Below are positions 1 to 7,224 of a DNA stretch of 9,474 nt, piece after piece. Numbering within the stretch: the first letter of the stretch is position 1; every line of letters starts with the position of its first letter. The stretch spans positions 1 to 9,474 of the forward strand of contig JAUUZS010000119.1 in assembly GCA_030589835.1 (NCBI GenBank), in the 5' to 3' direction. Both the position numbers and the translations under genes were made by a program. This DNA comes from Cyclobacteriaceae bacterium (GTDB taxonomy: Bacteria; Bacteroidota; Bacteroidia; Cytophagales; Cyclobacteriaceae). The notes beneath the pieces were generated by a model, which saw only the letters and a list, made by a program, of their open reading frames with translations, did no database searches and had not been told where the DNA came from.

Positions 1-315
1 ATTGGTAGAAAATAGCACCACAAGACCAATGATTAAGGGGATCGCTGCTTCCTTGACCGCAATCCAATGTGGCGGGAATTTCAATATTCCTATTACACCG
101 GAAATCAACACCCCAACAAAGCCCAAAATGGAAATGAAGTTTTTTTGCTTTTGAATGATAAACTCATATAAGCCGTAGACCAAAGGAAATGAAAGGGCAA
201 TGACTAGGCCGAATACAGGCCCCAGGTAAACCTCTTCACTAAACCGGGTTAAAATAATAATGGGTATTACAATATTAAACAGCAGGTTAACGATTGGATT
301 GTTTTTCGATTTCAT
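1..315 (-). CDS. VC0807-like integral membrane protein, N-terminal part
   Basis: This is a minus-strand reading frame open from the ATG at 313-315 to the left edge, giving 105 residues with no stop; the C-terminus lies outside the window. An in-frame TGA sits immediately before the ATG, so the start is the first one available. The protein is almost entirely membrane: hydrophobic segments at about residues 8-23, 31-52, 60-78 and 90-103. Short polar loops separate them, including an RFSEE stretch at 24-28 and QKQKN at 55-59. The pattern (conserved LGP near 31-33, a GLYEF stretch at 48-52, a KEAAIPL stretch at 88-94) resembles the VC0807 family of small multi-pass proteins, whose function is not established. 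The family call rests on recall of the pattern; the coding call is firmer. It is transcribed in the same direction as the U32 gene upstream, but a 282-base gap separates them. Confidence 0.75.
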   Translation of the reverse strand, partial: MKSKNNPIVNLLFNIVIPIIILTRFSEEVYLGPVFGLVIALSFPLVYGLYEFIIQKQKNFISILGFVGVLISGVIGILKFPPHWIAVKEAAIPLIIGLVVLFSTN

Positions 316-380
316 TCACTAAAAATTAATGCCCGGAGCATATGTTCAGAAAAGGTTACGCACCACGGTCTTTTTGGTTG

Positions 381-388
381 CAAATTTA
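381..388 (-). promoter_or_regulatory. Possible -7 promoter element for the VC0807-like gene
   Basis: Read on the minus strand the site is TAAATTTG, an exact match to the Bacteroidota -7 consensus TAnnTTTG. It lies 65 bases upstream of the ATG at 315, a reasonable 5' leader length. No TTG -33 element is visible at the expected 19-21 base spacing, so this is only half a promoter and could be chance in AT-rich DNA. Confidence 0.22.
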
Positions 389-597
389 GAATAATAAAAT
401 TTAAGTTCGGTTTATATAGTGGTTGAATTGGAATAAATCTGATTTAGAAAAAATGCAACTTTCATTCAGTAGCATATTCATTTAAGGCAGAATGAAAAAT
501 GGTCATCAAGTTATCCTTCGTAATAATGGTGCGAGTCTAATGATAAGGACATCTATTTCATTAAGTGCATCTATACCATATCCTTGATTTTTTTAGC

Positions 598-2841
598 TTA
601 AATTCCTTTTTTATATTGAGCATTAGTTGAAGGATGGATGACCTGCTTGATTTTCGTGACAGCACCTGAATCTCCGTTCAAAAGATTTTTAAAGTGCTTA
701 ATGATTCCTGCCTTATCTGTATCGATTTTAGTCTTGGTTTTTATATCCCTTAAATCAATAAAAAAACTGGAAAAGACATCAGGAAGATCTGTGACAATAT
801 CGGCATTCAGGAAATTGGTTTCATTATAAATCGTATGATAGTTCCCCTTTGATTTTTCTATAACAAAAGAGGCCTTTTTCATATTTGTAATGGTAGCGTA
901 TTTCTCACACTGCGAAATACATGCATCATCAATTTTATATTTTTCACATCCTGTAACCTGATGAAACAGGCATTGCCTGCTGGTCATCAGGACAATAGGA
1001 TGATAAATACTGTAGTAAAGATTGAGATTTTCAGGTTTACTAATCGCTCTTATCTGCTCTTTGTTAATTTCATTTGAAATAAACGCCCCAGAGCAATTGA
1101 ATTTCTCCTTCAAACATAACAGGCTAAAGGAATTCACCACATTCAGATAGGGACCTGCCATCCATGGGATCCCTTTTTCACAGGCTTCAAAAGCAATTCC
1201 GGTATTATTGGTGACAATATGTTTGGGTTGCACCTGTTTAAGAAATTCTACCGCAGCAGTATAGTCTGCACCAATTAAAACAGAGGGGAACCAGGGAATT
1301 AACTTTTTGTTTTTTATAAAAAGCGCTATAAACTCAGTACACTTATTACTAAAAGAATTGGGAAGCTGAAAATAGATATCCACACTGATCGCATTGCAAA
1401 GATCAATATCCTTTTCAGAGGAAATCAATACTGAAAGTGTGGGCTTGATTTTTACGCTGTTTTGTTTTTTTAGGACAGGGATTTCAATAGGCGTCACCAC
1501 TTCCTTTGAACCATTCAATACAAATAATATTCTTTTTTTAATTGAAGTAAGTTCCTTAAATGGCAGATAAAGATCTCCCTGGAGATTTTTCAGTTCCAGT
1601 TGCTTTATATAATATTCCGTATCATTTAAAGCCTTCAGCCTTTTCATTACCATCTCGCGATCTAAAGGCTGTGTGCCAACATTTACAAGCATACTTTCTG
1701 AAAGTACAGCAAATGATACGTCAGGAGTGATGACAGATACTTTTAGCGGCTTTCCATTCTCCCCCGAGATATTGATTATCAATGGCGCTTTTGCAATACT
1801 GAGTGCTTTAATTTTATCTTCAACCCTAGCCTTAATCGCCTCTTTTTCTTTATAAAGCTTAAGTTCATCCTGCTCCTGTACTTCATTCGAAGTATAGTTT
1901 TTTAGCTCAGAAAGATGCTTGATAGAATGATCCCTGGGGTTGTCAATGAACATCTCCTTATTAATATCCCCCTTTAAAAATGAGTTTGAAAAGTCCCGGT
2001 TAAACACCTTATACAGGCCACTATTGTCGTCGCTTAGTTTATTCTGATTATAAAAACGCTGGAGTTGTTTTCTCCAGGCATTAACCACCGTATATACATA
2101 ATCAAATTTTTTAATTCGCCCTTCGATCTTTAGCGAGGCAACTCCGGCATCAGCCAATTCTTTGAGGTCGAAAAAGGCTGAATTGTCTTTCAGGTTAAGG
2201 GGGTAATCTTTCCCTTCAGAAGTAGTTACATACCGATCTCGACATGGTTGACTACACCTACCCCGATTTCCTGAGTTCCCTCCATGAACAGAGCTCATAT
2301 AACAAATTCCTGAAAAAGAGATGCAGTAAGAGCCGTGCACAAATACTTCAGTCAGGATATTATACCTACGACCAATTGCCGTTAAGGCTTTTATCTCATG
2401 AATACTTAACTCCCGGGAGAGGTTAACCCTGGAAGCATTCAGCCTATTCAAAAAGTGTATCTGTCCCTCATTATGGGTAGTAAGCTGAGTAGAAGCATGA
2501 ATGCTAAGCCCTTTAAAATATTTAGATAGCAGGTAGCACATTCCCAGGTCCTGAACAATTACCCCATCGATGCTTGTGTTCATTAATTTGTTCAGCATGC
2601 CAATAAAGGCCGGGATTTCGTTTTCTACTATAAGGACATTAAGGGTGATGAAAACCTCACATTTGTGCTTGTGGGCAAGCCTTAAAATCCCCTTTAAATC
2701 TTCAAAGATTATATTTGCGGCCCGGTTCCGTGCATTAAATTTATCCAGACCACAATATATTGCATCCGCCCCGGCAGCAATTGCTGCTTTAATCGCATCG
2801 ACATCTCCACCCGGTGCCAGAATTTCAATTTTTCTGTTCAT
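598..2841 (-). CDS. Peptidase U32 family protein, RlhA-like, with a C-terminal second cysteine cluster
   Basis: This is a 747-residue protein of the U32 family. Despite the name, characterised members (RlhA, TrhP, UbiU/UbiV) support hydroxylation of rRNA, tRNA or quinone, and UbiU/UbiV carry an iron-sulfur cluster on four cysteines. The N-terminal half is canonical: LAPGGD at 8-13, a TIM-barrel-like part with HASTQL at 115-120, and the U32 signature at 165-183. That signature matches the family pattern except for Tyr172 where an aliphatic residue is expected. Cysteines 173, 180, 196 and 200 are candidate cluster ligands. Residues 310-350 are lysine/glutamate-rich and probably helical. The C-terminal half (about 465-720) has a barrel-like stretch and a second cluster, C624, C632, C641 and C645. 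The length exceeds E. coli RlhA (about 650) and TrhP (about 450), so RlhA-like is the better guess. An rRNA target is inferred, not shown. There is no Shine-Dalgarno; the ATG gives the expected family N-terminus. Confidence 0.88.
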   Translation of the reverse strand: MNRKIEILAPGGDVDAIKAAIAAGADAIYCGLDKFNARNRAANIIFEDLKGILRLAHKHKCEVFITLNVLIVENEIPAFIGMLNKLMNTSIDGVIVQDLGMCYLLSKYFKGLSIHASTQLTTHNEGQIHFLNRLNASRVNLSRELSIHEIKALTAIGRRYNILTEVFVHGSYCISFSGICYMSSVHGGNSGNRGRCSQPCRDRYVTTSEGKDYPLNLKDNSAFFDLKELADAGVASLKIEGRIKKFDYVYTVVNAWRKQLQRFYNQNKLSDDNSGLYKVFNRDFSNSFLKGDINKEMFIDNPRDHSIKHLSELKNYTSNEVQEQDELKLYKEKEAIKARVEDKIKALSIAKAPLIINISGENGKPLKVSVITPDVSFAVLSESMLVNVGTQPLDREMVMKRLKALNDTEYYIKQLELKNLQGDLYLPFKELTSIKKRILFVLNGSKEVVTPIEIPVLKKQNSVKIKPTLSVLISSEKDIDLCNAISVDIYFQLPNSFSNKCTEFIALFIKNKKLIPWFPSVLIGADYTAAVEFLKQVQPKHIVTNNTGIAFEACEKGIPWMAGPYLNVVNSFSLLCLKEKFNCSGAFISNEINKEQIRAISKPENLNLYYSIYHPIVLMTSRQCLFHQVTGCEKYKIDDACISQCEKYATITNMKKASFVIEKSKGNYHTIYNETNFLNADIVTDLPDVFSSFFIDLRDIKTKTKIDTDKAGIIKHFKNLLNGDSGAVTKIKQVIHPSTNAQYKKGI

Positions 2842-3042
2842 GGTATTCGTTATATCACTCAGAAATGCAGTAGATTTTTTAGTTTGTGTAAAGGTCCTCT
2901 CTCGAACATTCTAAACAAACTCTCACTTTATAGACGGGCTCTAATTATAATGAACACTTGATAAACGTATCGTTGATTCTAAGAAAGTATCTCTGGCTCA
3001 AAATTCGATTGCCTTGAGCTAATAATATGCCATAACTTTAAC

Positions 3043-4644
3043 TTACTCATTATACTTATCGATGTACATCTGATCAAGCTCTTCTGAGTCCTTGTACTTC
3101 ACACGTAAATCCGCCAGCTTTTGGTGCAGATCAGCAACTACATCTGCATAAGCAGGGTCGTCATACACATTATTCATTTCATTCCCATCTTTCTTACGGT
3201 CATACAACTCCCACTCATCTACATCGTAATAGAAATGTGCCAGCTTATACTCTTCGGTAACGATTCCATAGTGCCTTTTCACCATATGCACAGATGGATA
3301 TTCATAGTAATGATAATATACGGCATCCCTGAAATTTTCTGTATCTCCCTTGAACAAAGGAACCAAACTTTCTCCCTGCATGTCTGCTGGTGCCTCGATG
3401 CCTGCCGCAGCCAAAAAGGTCTGTGCAAAGTCAAGATTCTGAACCATTTGTGTATTTACAGTGCCAGGAGTAATCATATCTGGCCAACGGACCAACAAGG
3501 GTGTTTTGAAAGATTCATCATAAATAAATCGCTTATCGAACCACCCATGCTCACCGAGATAGAAACCCTGATCAGAAGTATACACCACAATCGTATTGTC
3601 CCTGAGTCCATTGCGATCCAGATAATCCAATACTTTACCTACTCCTTCATCCACTGCAGCGATACAGCCCAGATAGTCCTGCATGTAGCGTTGATATCTC
3701 CATTTCATAAGCTCTTTTTTGCTCATGTTCGGATAATTCTTTTTAAATTCTTCATTGATCGGCCCGTAAACTTTATCCCAGGCCGCTCGCTGAACAGGAT
3801 TCAATCTTCCTACCTCACGCTCAAAAGCATTTTTATCCCAGTTTGCTGTCTCGGGAATGCCCAACTCATCCATCAATTCAGGATAAATCTTTGAGTCACC
3901 GGCCCAATTCATATGGATGAGTAAGTTCATCTCGGCAGTGTGGGCAGCAGTTCCTCTTCCTTCATATGTATCAAACAGCGTCTCAGGCTCCACAAAAGTC
4001 TTTTTTGTGAATTCCTTATAATATCTTGGTGCGGGAAGCCATTCACGGTGTGGCGCTTTATGCAGATACATGAGCAAAAATGGCTTATTAGGATCCCGCT
4101 CTTCTTCAAACCAATCCAGTGTCATTTCTGTGATGATGTCTGTTGTATAGCCATCAATCCTGATCTTGCCTTCATTCTTGGTTATAAAATCCGGATTGTA
4201 ATAGGTGCCTTGCCCGGGAAGAATCTTGAATTGATCAAATCCCTTTGGATTGTTCCCGAAGTGTAGCTTGCCAAACATCGCAGTCTGGTAGCCTTGGTTT
4301 TGAAGGATTTGTGGAAAGGTGACATTGGTGGTATCAAATGGAAACCGGTTATCGATTTTCCCGTTGAGGTGGCTGTGCTTTCCGGTGAGGATCACTGCCC
4401 TGGATGGTGCACATATGGAATTGGTCACACAAGCATTGGTAAACCGCATGCCTTCATTGGCAAGTCGATCTATCTGTGGCGTTTCAATCAAGTGATTGGA
4501 ATACGCACTTATGGCCTGGTAGGCATGATCGTCCGCCATCATAAAAATGATATTTGGTGCCTGAGCTTCCTGCATTTTTTCCTGACAGGAAACCATAACA
4601 GTCAGAACAAGCAGGAATCCAAAAAAGAGCTTAAAGAAATTCAT
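3043..4644 (-). CDS. Sulfatase lipoprotein, Cys-type (S1 family, GlcNAc-6-sulfatase-like)
   Basis: This is a 533-residue sulfatase that hydrolyses sulfate esters, probably on a glycan. A hydrophobic signal with a lipobox ending at Cys20 (MVSC) predicts a lipid-anchored protein exported past the inner membrane. The core begins at PNIIFMMADDH (30-40), where Asp38 and Asp39 are calcium ligands. The catalytic motif is CAPSR at 78-82, followed by LTG; Cys78 would be converted to formylglycine. Further active-site residues are Lys126 and His128 (GKLHFG), His195/His199, Asp358-Gln359 (TSDQG) and Lys380 (ESFKTPLLVRWP). The central part, with EGRGTAA at 228-234 and a helical stretch to 320, fits the broad sulfatase group that includes N-acetylglucosamine-6-sulfatases (perhaps S1_11). 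As a Cys-type enzyme it needs a radical-SAM maturase (anSME), which is not encoded here. There are no SusC/SusD genes or glycosidases beside it, so the substrate cannot be read from context. The sequence appears complete. Confidence 0.92.
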   Translation of the reverse strand: MNFFKLFFGFLLVLTVMVSCQEKMQEAQAPNIIFMMADDHAYQAISAYSNHLIETPQIDRLANEGMRFTNACVTNSICAPSRAVILTGKHSHLNGKIDNRFPFDTTNVTFPQILQNQGYQTAMFGKLHFGNNPKGFDQFKILPGQGTYYNPDFITKNEGKIRIDGYTTDIITEMTLDWFEEERDPNKPFLLMYLHKAPHREWLPAPRYYKEFTKKTFVEPETLFDTYEGRGTAAHTAEMNLLIHMNWAGDSKIYPELMDELGIPETANWDKNAFEREVGRLNPVQRAAWDKVYGPINEEFKKNYPNMSKKELMKWRYQRYMQDYLGCIAAVDEGVGKVLDYLDRNGLRDNTIVVYTSDQGFYLGEHGWFDKRFIYDESFKTPLLVRWPDMITPGTVNTQMVQNLDFAQTFLAAAGIEAPADMQGESLVPLFKGDTENFRDAVYYHYYEYPSVHMVKRHYGIVTEEYKLAHFYYDVDEWELYDRKKDGNEMNNVYDDPAYADVVADLHQKLADLRVKYKDSEELDQMYIDKYNE

Positions 4645-4948
4645 ATGATAAGGAGTTTAAAAATTCGTCTGCAATAAAGCGATAAAAATACTGACAATGT
4701 ATACGCTTGGCAAGTATTGAATGAACATCTGAAAAAATCAGAATCCTTCCTTCATACTAAAGCGTATCAGCTGCATTTAAGCATGTCTATTCTACACTTA
4801 TTATCTCTGCGAAAACCTGCTTTTCTGGACAAGCCAGTCCGGAATGGGTATTAATAATTGGGATAAATTGTTATCTTTCAGGGAATAAAGTAAATGGGGC
4901 ATTCAGGAATTACGCTGTTAGCTTCAGCCTGAAAAAAAGGAAACTAAA
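4645..4948. other. Divergent intergenic region between sulfatase and sigma factor genes
   Basis: This 304-base gap separates two divergent genes and should hold promoters for both. No credible ORF is seen. It contains an 8-base inverted repeat, ATACGCTT at 4701-4708 and AAGCGTAT at 4760-4767, and the left arm is also followed by CAAGTAT (4711-4717), a shortened inverted copy. A weak stem (CTGGAC and GTCCGG, about 4825-4842) is not followed by a T-run. On the plus strand TATCTTTC at 4872-4879 is one base from the Bacteroidota -7 consensus, but no TTG lies at the usual distance. No clear promoter for the sulfatase was found. Confidence 0.5.
4937..4943 (+). promoter_or_regulatory. Shine-Dalgarno-like site supporting the TTG start of the sigma factor
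   Basis: AAGGAAA lies 5 bases before the TTG at 4949. The frame is closed upstream by TAG at 4919-4921 and has no ATG or GTG between that stop and 4949, so this site and the TTG together decide the start. Most other genes in the window lack such a site. Confidence 0.5.
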
Positions 4949-5536
4949 TTGAATTCAAAACCACATAGCACTATACAGGAATGGGCTTCACAATATGCCG
5001 ATGATTTGTATCGGTGGGCATTGCATAAAACAAGTGATAAAGAATCTTCGGAAGATCTGGTGCAGGAAACTTTTTTTTCGGCATTCAAGGCTCAAGATAA
5101 ATTTCAGGGTGACAGCCAAGCTAAAACATGGCTATTTTCGATATTAAATAATAAAATCATTGATTTTCACCGCAAAAAATTTCGTGAGACGACCATCAAC
5201 AGTACTTCACGAAAGGCACTACCTTCAAATACCGATGTACTGGATCATTTCTTTGACGAGGATGGCTCCTGGATACCAGAAGCAAGTCCGAACAACTGGC
5301 CCGAAAACGAGGAGCACTTATTGGATAATATGGAATTTAAGGACGTGCTTCAGAATTGTATGGAAAAGCTTCCTAAAAATTGGTACTACGCCATTCATTT
5401 CAAATATCTTGAAGCAAAAGATGGAAAAGAAATTTGTCAGGAATTGGGGATTAGCTCGTCTAATTACTGGAAGATGCTACAACGCGCTAAATTTCAATTA
5501 AAAATGTGTCTCGAAAACAATTGGATTAAACGATGA
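4949..5536 (+). CDS. ECF-type RNA polymerase sigma factor
   Basis: This 195-residue protein has the two-domain layout of extracytoplasmic-function sigma factors, which direct RNA polymerase to a small regulon when released from an anti-sigma factor. Region 2 spans about residues 14-78 and shows the typical DLVQETFFSAF helix (36-46) and a TWLFSILNNKIIDFHRKK stretch (60-77) that contacts the -10 element. Region 4 spans about 130-185, with LPKNW (141-145) and a helix-turn-helix around 157-180 for -35 recognition. The linker (about 79-129) is long and acidic, with FDEDGSW at 102-108. Translation starts at TTG with an AAGGAAA site upstream; no other start keeps region 2 intact. The stop overlaps the next gene's start as ATGA, which indicates coupled synthesis with the anti-sigma-like protein. 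It probably activates its own cassette, although no target promoter could be identified here. Confidence 0.9.
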   Translation: MNSKPHSTIQEWASQYADDLYRWALHKTSDKESSEDLVQETFFSAFKAQDKFQGDSQAKTWLFSILNNKIIDFHRKKFRETTINSTSRKALPSNTDVLDHFFDEDGSWIPEASPNNWPENEEHLLDNMEFKDVLQNCMEKLPKNWYYAIHFKYLEAKDGKEICQELGISSSNYWKMLQRAKFQLKMCLENNWIKR

Positions 5537-5814
5537 CCCCGATGAAAAAATTAATGAATTTTCTGTTGCTTTCCTGCAAAAAGGCTTCCGGCCTCATTGA
5601 AAAGAAATTACACTTTCCTTTAAATCCAATCGAAAAAGTTCAATTAGCAATTCATACCAGCATGTGTGATGCATGCAAAAAGCATCAAAACCAGAGCATT
5701 GAGCTCGACGTGATGCTCAAAGACCATATTTCGAGTGATTCTACCTTGCCGAAAATTCCTTCCGAAAAACTTTCTGAATCCTTTAAAAGCCAACTAATCA
5801 AAAAGTTAGAATAA
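5533..5814 (+). CDS. Small zinc-binding anti-sigma-like protein (ZAS motif)
   Basis: This 93-residue protein most likely holds the adjacent ECF sigma factor inactive in the cytoplasm. It shows the zinc-binding anti-sigma pattern: Cys15, then after 25 residues His41-x3-Cys45-x2-Cys48. In the ZAS family these four residues bind zinc and can respond to redox or metal state. The LIEKKLHFPL stretch (21-30) between Cys15 and the HxxxCxxC is typical of small Bacteroidota members. No membrane segment follows the zinc motif; the C-terminal 40 residues are charged and end in a lysine-rich helix. Sensing by a direct cytoplasmic signal is therefore more likely than transmembrane signalling, but this is inference. 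The ATG at 5533 overlaps the sigma stop by four bases; an ATG at 5542 (Met4) is an alternative start. A 145-base gap follows before the next gene. Confidence 0.78.
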   Translation: MTPMKKLMNFLLLSCKKASGLIEKKLHFPLNPIEKVQLAIHTSMCDACKKHQNQSIELDVMLKDHISSDSTLPKIPSEKLSESFKSQLIKKLE

Positions 5815-5959
5815 AATAAATAAAATATTTTCATTTTCTTGTCAGGTTTTATCTCCTTCTGCGACTATTAGATCAAAACACTTGCTTAGCATTTTTAATT
5901 CAGAAAATGCACTGAACAGGTGACAGTTGAGTAATCTATAGAATTTAACAAATTATACT

Positions 5960-6433
5960 ATGAAAAAGAAAATCATCAAATGGGGACTTGGCCTTGGATT
6001 AGTTGGGATCTTATTAGGAGCTGGTTCAGCCTTGTACATGTTTAACATGCCTCACCGCGATGTGCAAAGTACTCCTGTAGACTTTCAGATGGAAGCCAAA
6101 ATGCTAGTACAGGAATATCTGTCGGATGCCCAAACAGCCAACGACAGATATTTGCAAGAAGAAGGGGAATCTAAAATCATTGCCGTCACAGGCATTGTAG
6201 CATCAGTTGATGAGGATATGAATCATCAAAAAGTAGTGTTGCTGAAAGGTGCCGGTGAACATGCTGGAGTGAGTTGTACGTTTATGGCAAACACCAACAT
6301 CAATGCCGAAAAACTGAAAAACGGAGACGAGGTAACCATCAAGGGTGTCATACGCTCCGGAGCCGGATATGACGAAGATCTGGAGCTTTACGAAGACGTA
6401 ATCATAGAAAAATGTGATGTGCTGCAAATTTAA
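5960..6433 (+). CDS. Membrane-anchored OB-fold protein (tRNA_anti-like)
   Basis: This 157-residue protein has a basic start (MKKKIIKW), one hydrophobic glycine-rich segment at about 8-28, and then the sequence MPHRDV at 30-35 that commonly begins the mature part of this group. Residues 65-155 fit an OB-fold: VTGIVASV (76-83), a strand with VVLL (92-95), GVSCTF (103-108), a GDEVTIKGVI strand (122-131) and a final strand with DVIIEKC (146-152). Cys106 and Cys152 could form a disulfide if the domain is periplasmic. The family resembled is the tRNA_anti-like OB-fold domain (PF12869 by memory), which is frequent in Bacteroidota and has no settled role; despite the name, tRNA binding outside the inner membrane is unlikely. 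It lies 56 bases before yceI in the same direction and is probably cotranscribed with it. Confidence 0.75.
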   Translation: MKKKIIKWGLGLGLVGILLGAGSALYMFNMPHRDVQSTPVDFQMEAKMLVQEYLSDAQTANDRYLQEEGESKIIAVTGIVASVDEDMNHQKVVLLKGAGEHAGVSCTFMANTNINAEKLKNGDEVTIKGVIRSGAGYDEDLELYEDVIIEKCDVLQI

Positions 6434-6489
6434 CAGTCTCACCATAATCATGCTAACAATATTTATTCATTAACATAAAAACCAATACC

Positions 6490-7059
6490 ATGAAAAAGTC
6501 AATTTTCACGTTAATAATCGCAGGATTTGTAACTATGTCCACGGCATTCGCTCCGGCGGACAACAAACTTATAAGCAAAAAAGGACATATAAGTTTTTTC
6601 TCCCACACAGCTGTAGAGGACATTACCGCCAACAATTATAAAGTAGTAAGCACCATCAATCCATCTTCGGGAGAAGTGGTTTTCTCAGTACCTATGCAAA
6701 GCTTTGAATTTGAAAAAGCTAAAATGCAGCAACATTACAATAGTCCTAAATTCCTGGACACCAAAGCATTCCCAAAGGCAAAGTTCAAGGGTAGCATCTC
6801 AAACCTAAGTGATATTGATTTTTCAAAAGATGGCACTTACGATGCGAATATTAGTGGTGAGCTTACCTTGCATGGTGTCACGAATCCGATTTCTGAAAAA
6901 GGTACCGTAACGGTAAAAGGAGGCAAGGTGCTTGTTGATACTAAAATGAATATTACCCTGGCAGATTATAAAATCGCCTTTGACAAAGGAAAACCCTCCA
7001 CCAATATCGCCAAAACAATTGAAGTAACTGTAAAAGCTGAATTTGATCCAGAAAATTAA
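6490..7059 (+). CDS. YceI family lipid-binding protein
   Basis: This 189-residue secreted protein belongs to the YceI family, lipocalin-like barrels that bind polyisoprenoid or similar amphiphilic molecules in the periplasm. A signal peptide covers about residues 1-21, with cleavage predicted after AFA, before PADN. The barrel spans about 24-187. Diagnostic stretches are ISFFSHTAVEDI (34-45), a variant of the usual FxxxHxxx start, then the strand with VVFSVPMQSFEF (68-79), the FLDTKAFPKAKFKG stretch (93-106) and GELTLHGVTNPI (127-138). The length is normal for the family. It is the last gene of the sigma/anti-sigma cassette and is followed by a strong stem-loop. YceI genes next to ECF sigma genes are common in Bacteroidota, which suggests an envelope or lipid stress output. 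The ligand cannot be told from sequence. Confidence in the family is high. Confidence 0.93.
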   Translation: MKKSIFTLIIAGFVTMSTAFAPADNKLISKKGHISFFSHTAVEDITANNYKVVSTINPSSGEVVFSVPMQSFEFEKAKMQQHYNSPKFLDTKAFPKAKFKGSISNLSDIDFSKDGTYDANISGELTLHGVTNPISEKGTVTVKGGKVLVDTKMNITLADYKIAFDKGKPSTNIAKTIEVTVKAEFDPEN

Positions 7060-7089
7060 TCCTAGTGGTTGGTTTAGGGTAGTTGGGAT

Positions 7090-7133
7090 GAACCCTGCTT
7101 GTTTATTGAAAAATTAAATAAACAGCAGGGTTC
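7090..7133 (+). terminator. Stem-loop terminator after yceI
   Basis: GAACCCTGCTTGTTTATT (7090-7107) pairs with AATAAACAGCAGGGTTC (7117-7133). This gives 17 base pairs with a single bulged T and a 9-base loop. It lies 31 bases after the yceI stop. The T-tract behind it is weak (TTAATTAAGTT), so termination may be imperfect and some read-through into the DinB gene is possible. Confidence 0.75.
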
Positions 7134-7224
7134 TTAATTAAGTTAATAAGTAAGTTGCTAATTTGTATTAACTTTCAGGTAACCAATATCTCATTTTCTA
7201 CCCAATAACAGATAAATAAAAAGA

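Noticed and set aside
547..597. Imperfect inverted repeat (AAGGACAT and ATATCCTT) followed by a T-run, read as a plus-strand terminator
   Set aside because: The stem has a mismatch and a loop of about 25 bases, and no plus-strand gene ends upstream. For the minus-strand U32 gene the T-run is on the wrong side.
2570..2914. A 114-codon plus-strand frame over the start of the U32 gene
   Set aside because: It is antisense to the highly conserved LAPGGD-containing N-terminus and has no family resemblance.
3121..3894. A 257-codon open frame on the plus strand inside the sulfatase gene
   Set aside because: It lies wholly antisense to a clear sulfatase with catalytic motifs. The translation is an irregular Ile/His/Cys-rich string with no domain, as expected for a shadow frame.
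3940..4677. Two plus-strand frames of 108 and 127 codons opposite the sulfatase N-terminal region
   Set aside because: Antisense shadows of the conserved catalytic region; no recognisable motifs and no ribosome sites.
4875..4882. Octamer CTTTCAGG shared by the region upstream of the sigma gene and that upstream of the DinB gene (7172-7179)
   Set aside because: A single shared octamer with different flanks and no second conserved box is not enough to propose a sigma-dependent promoter.
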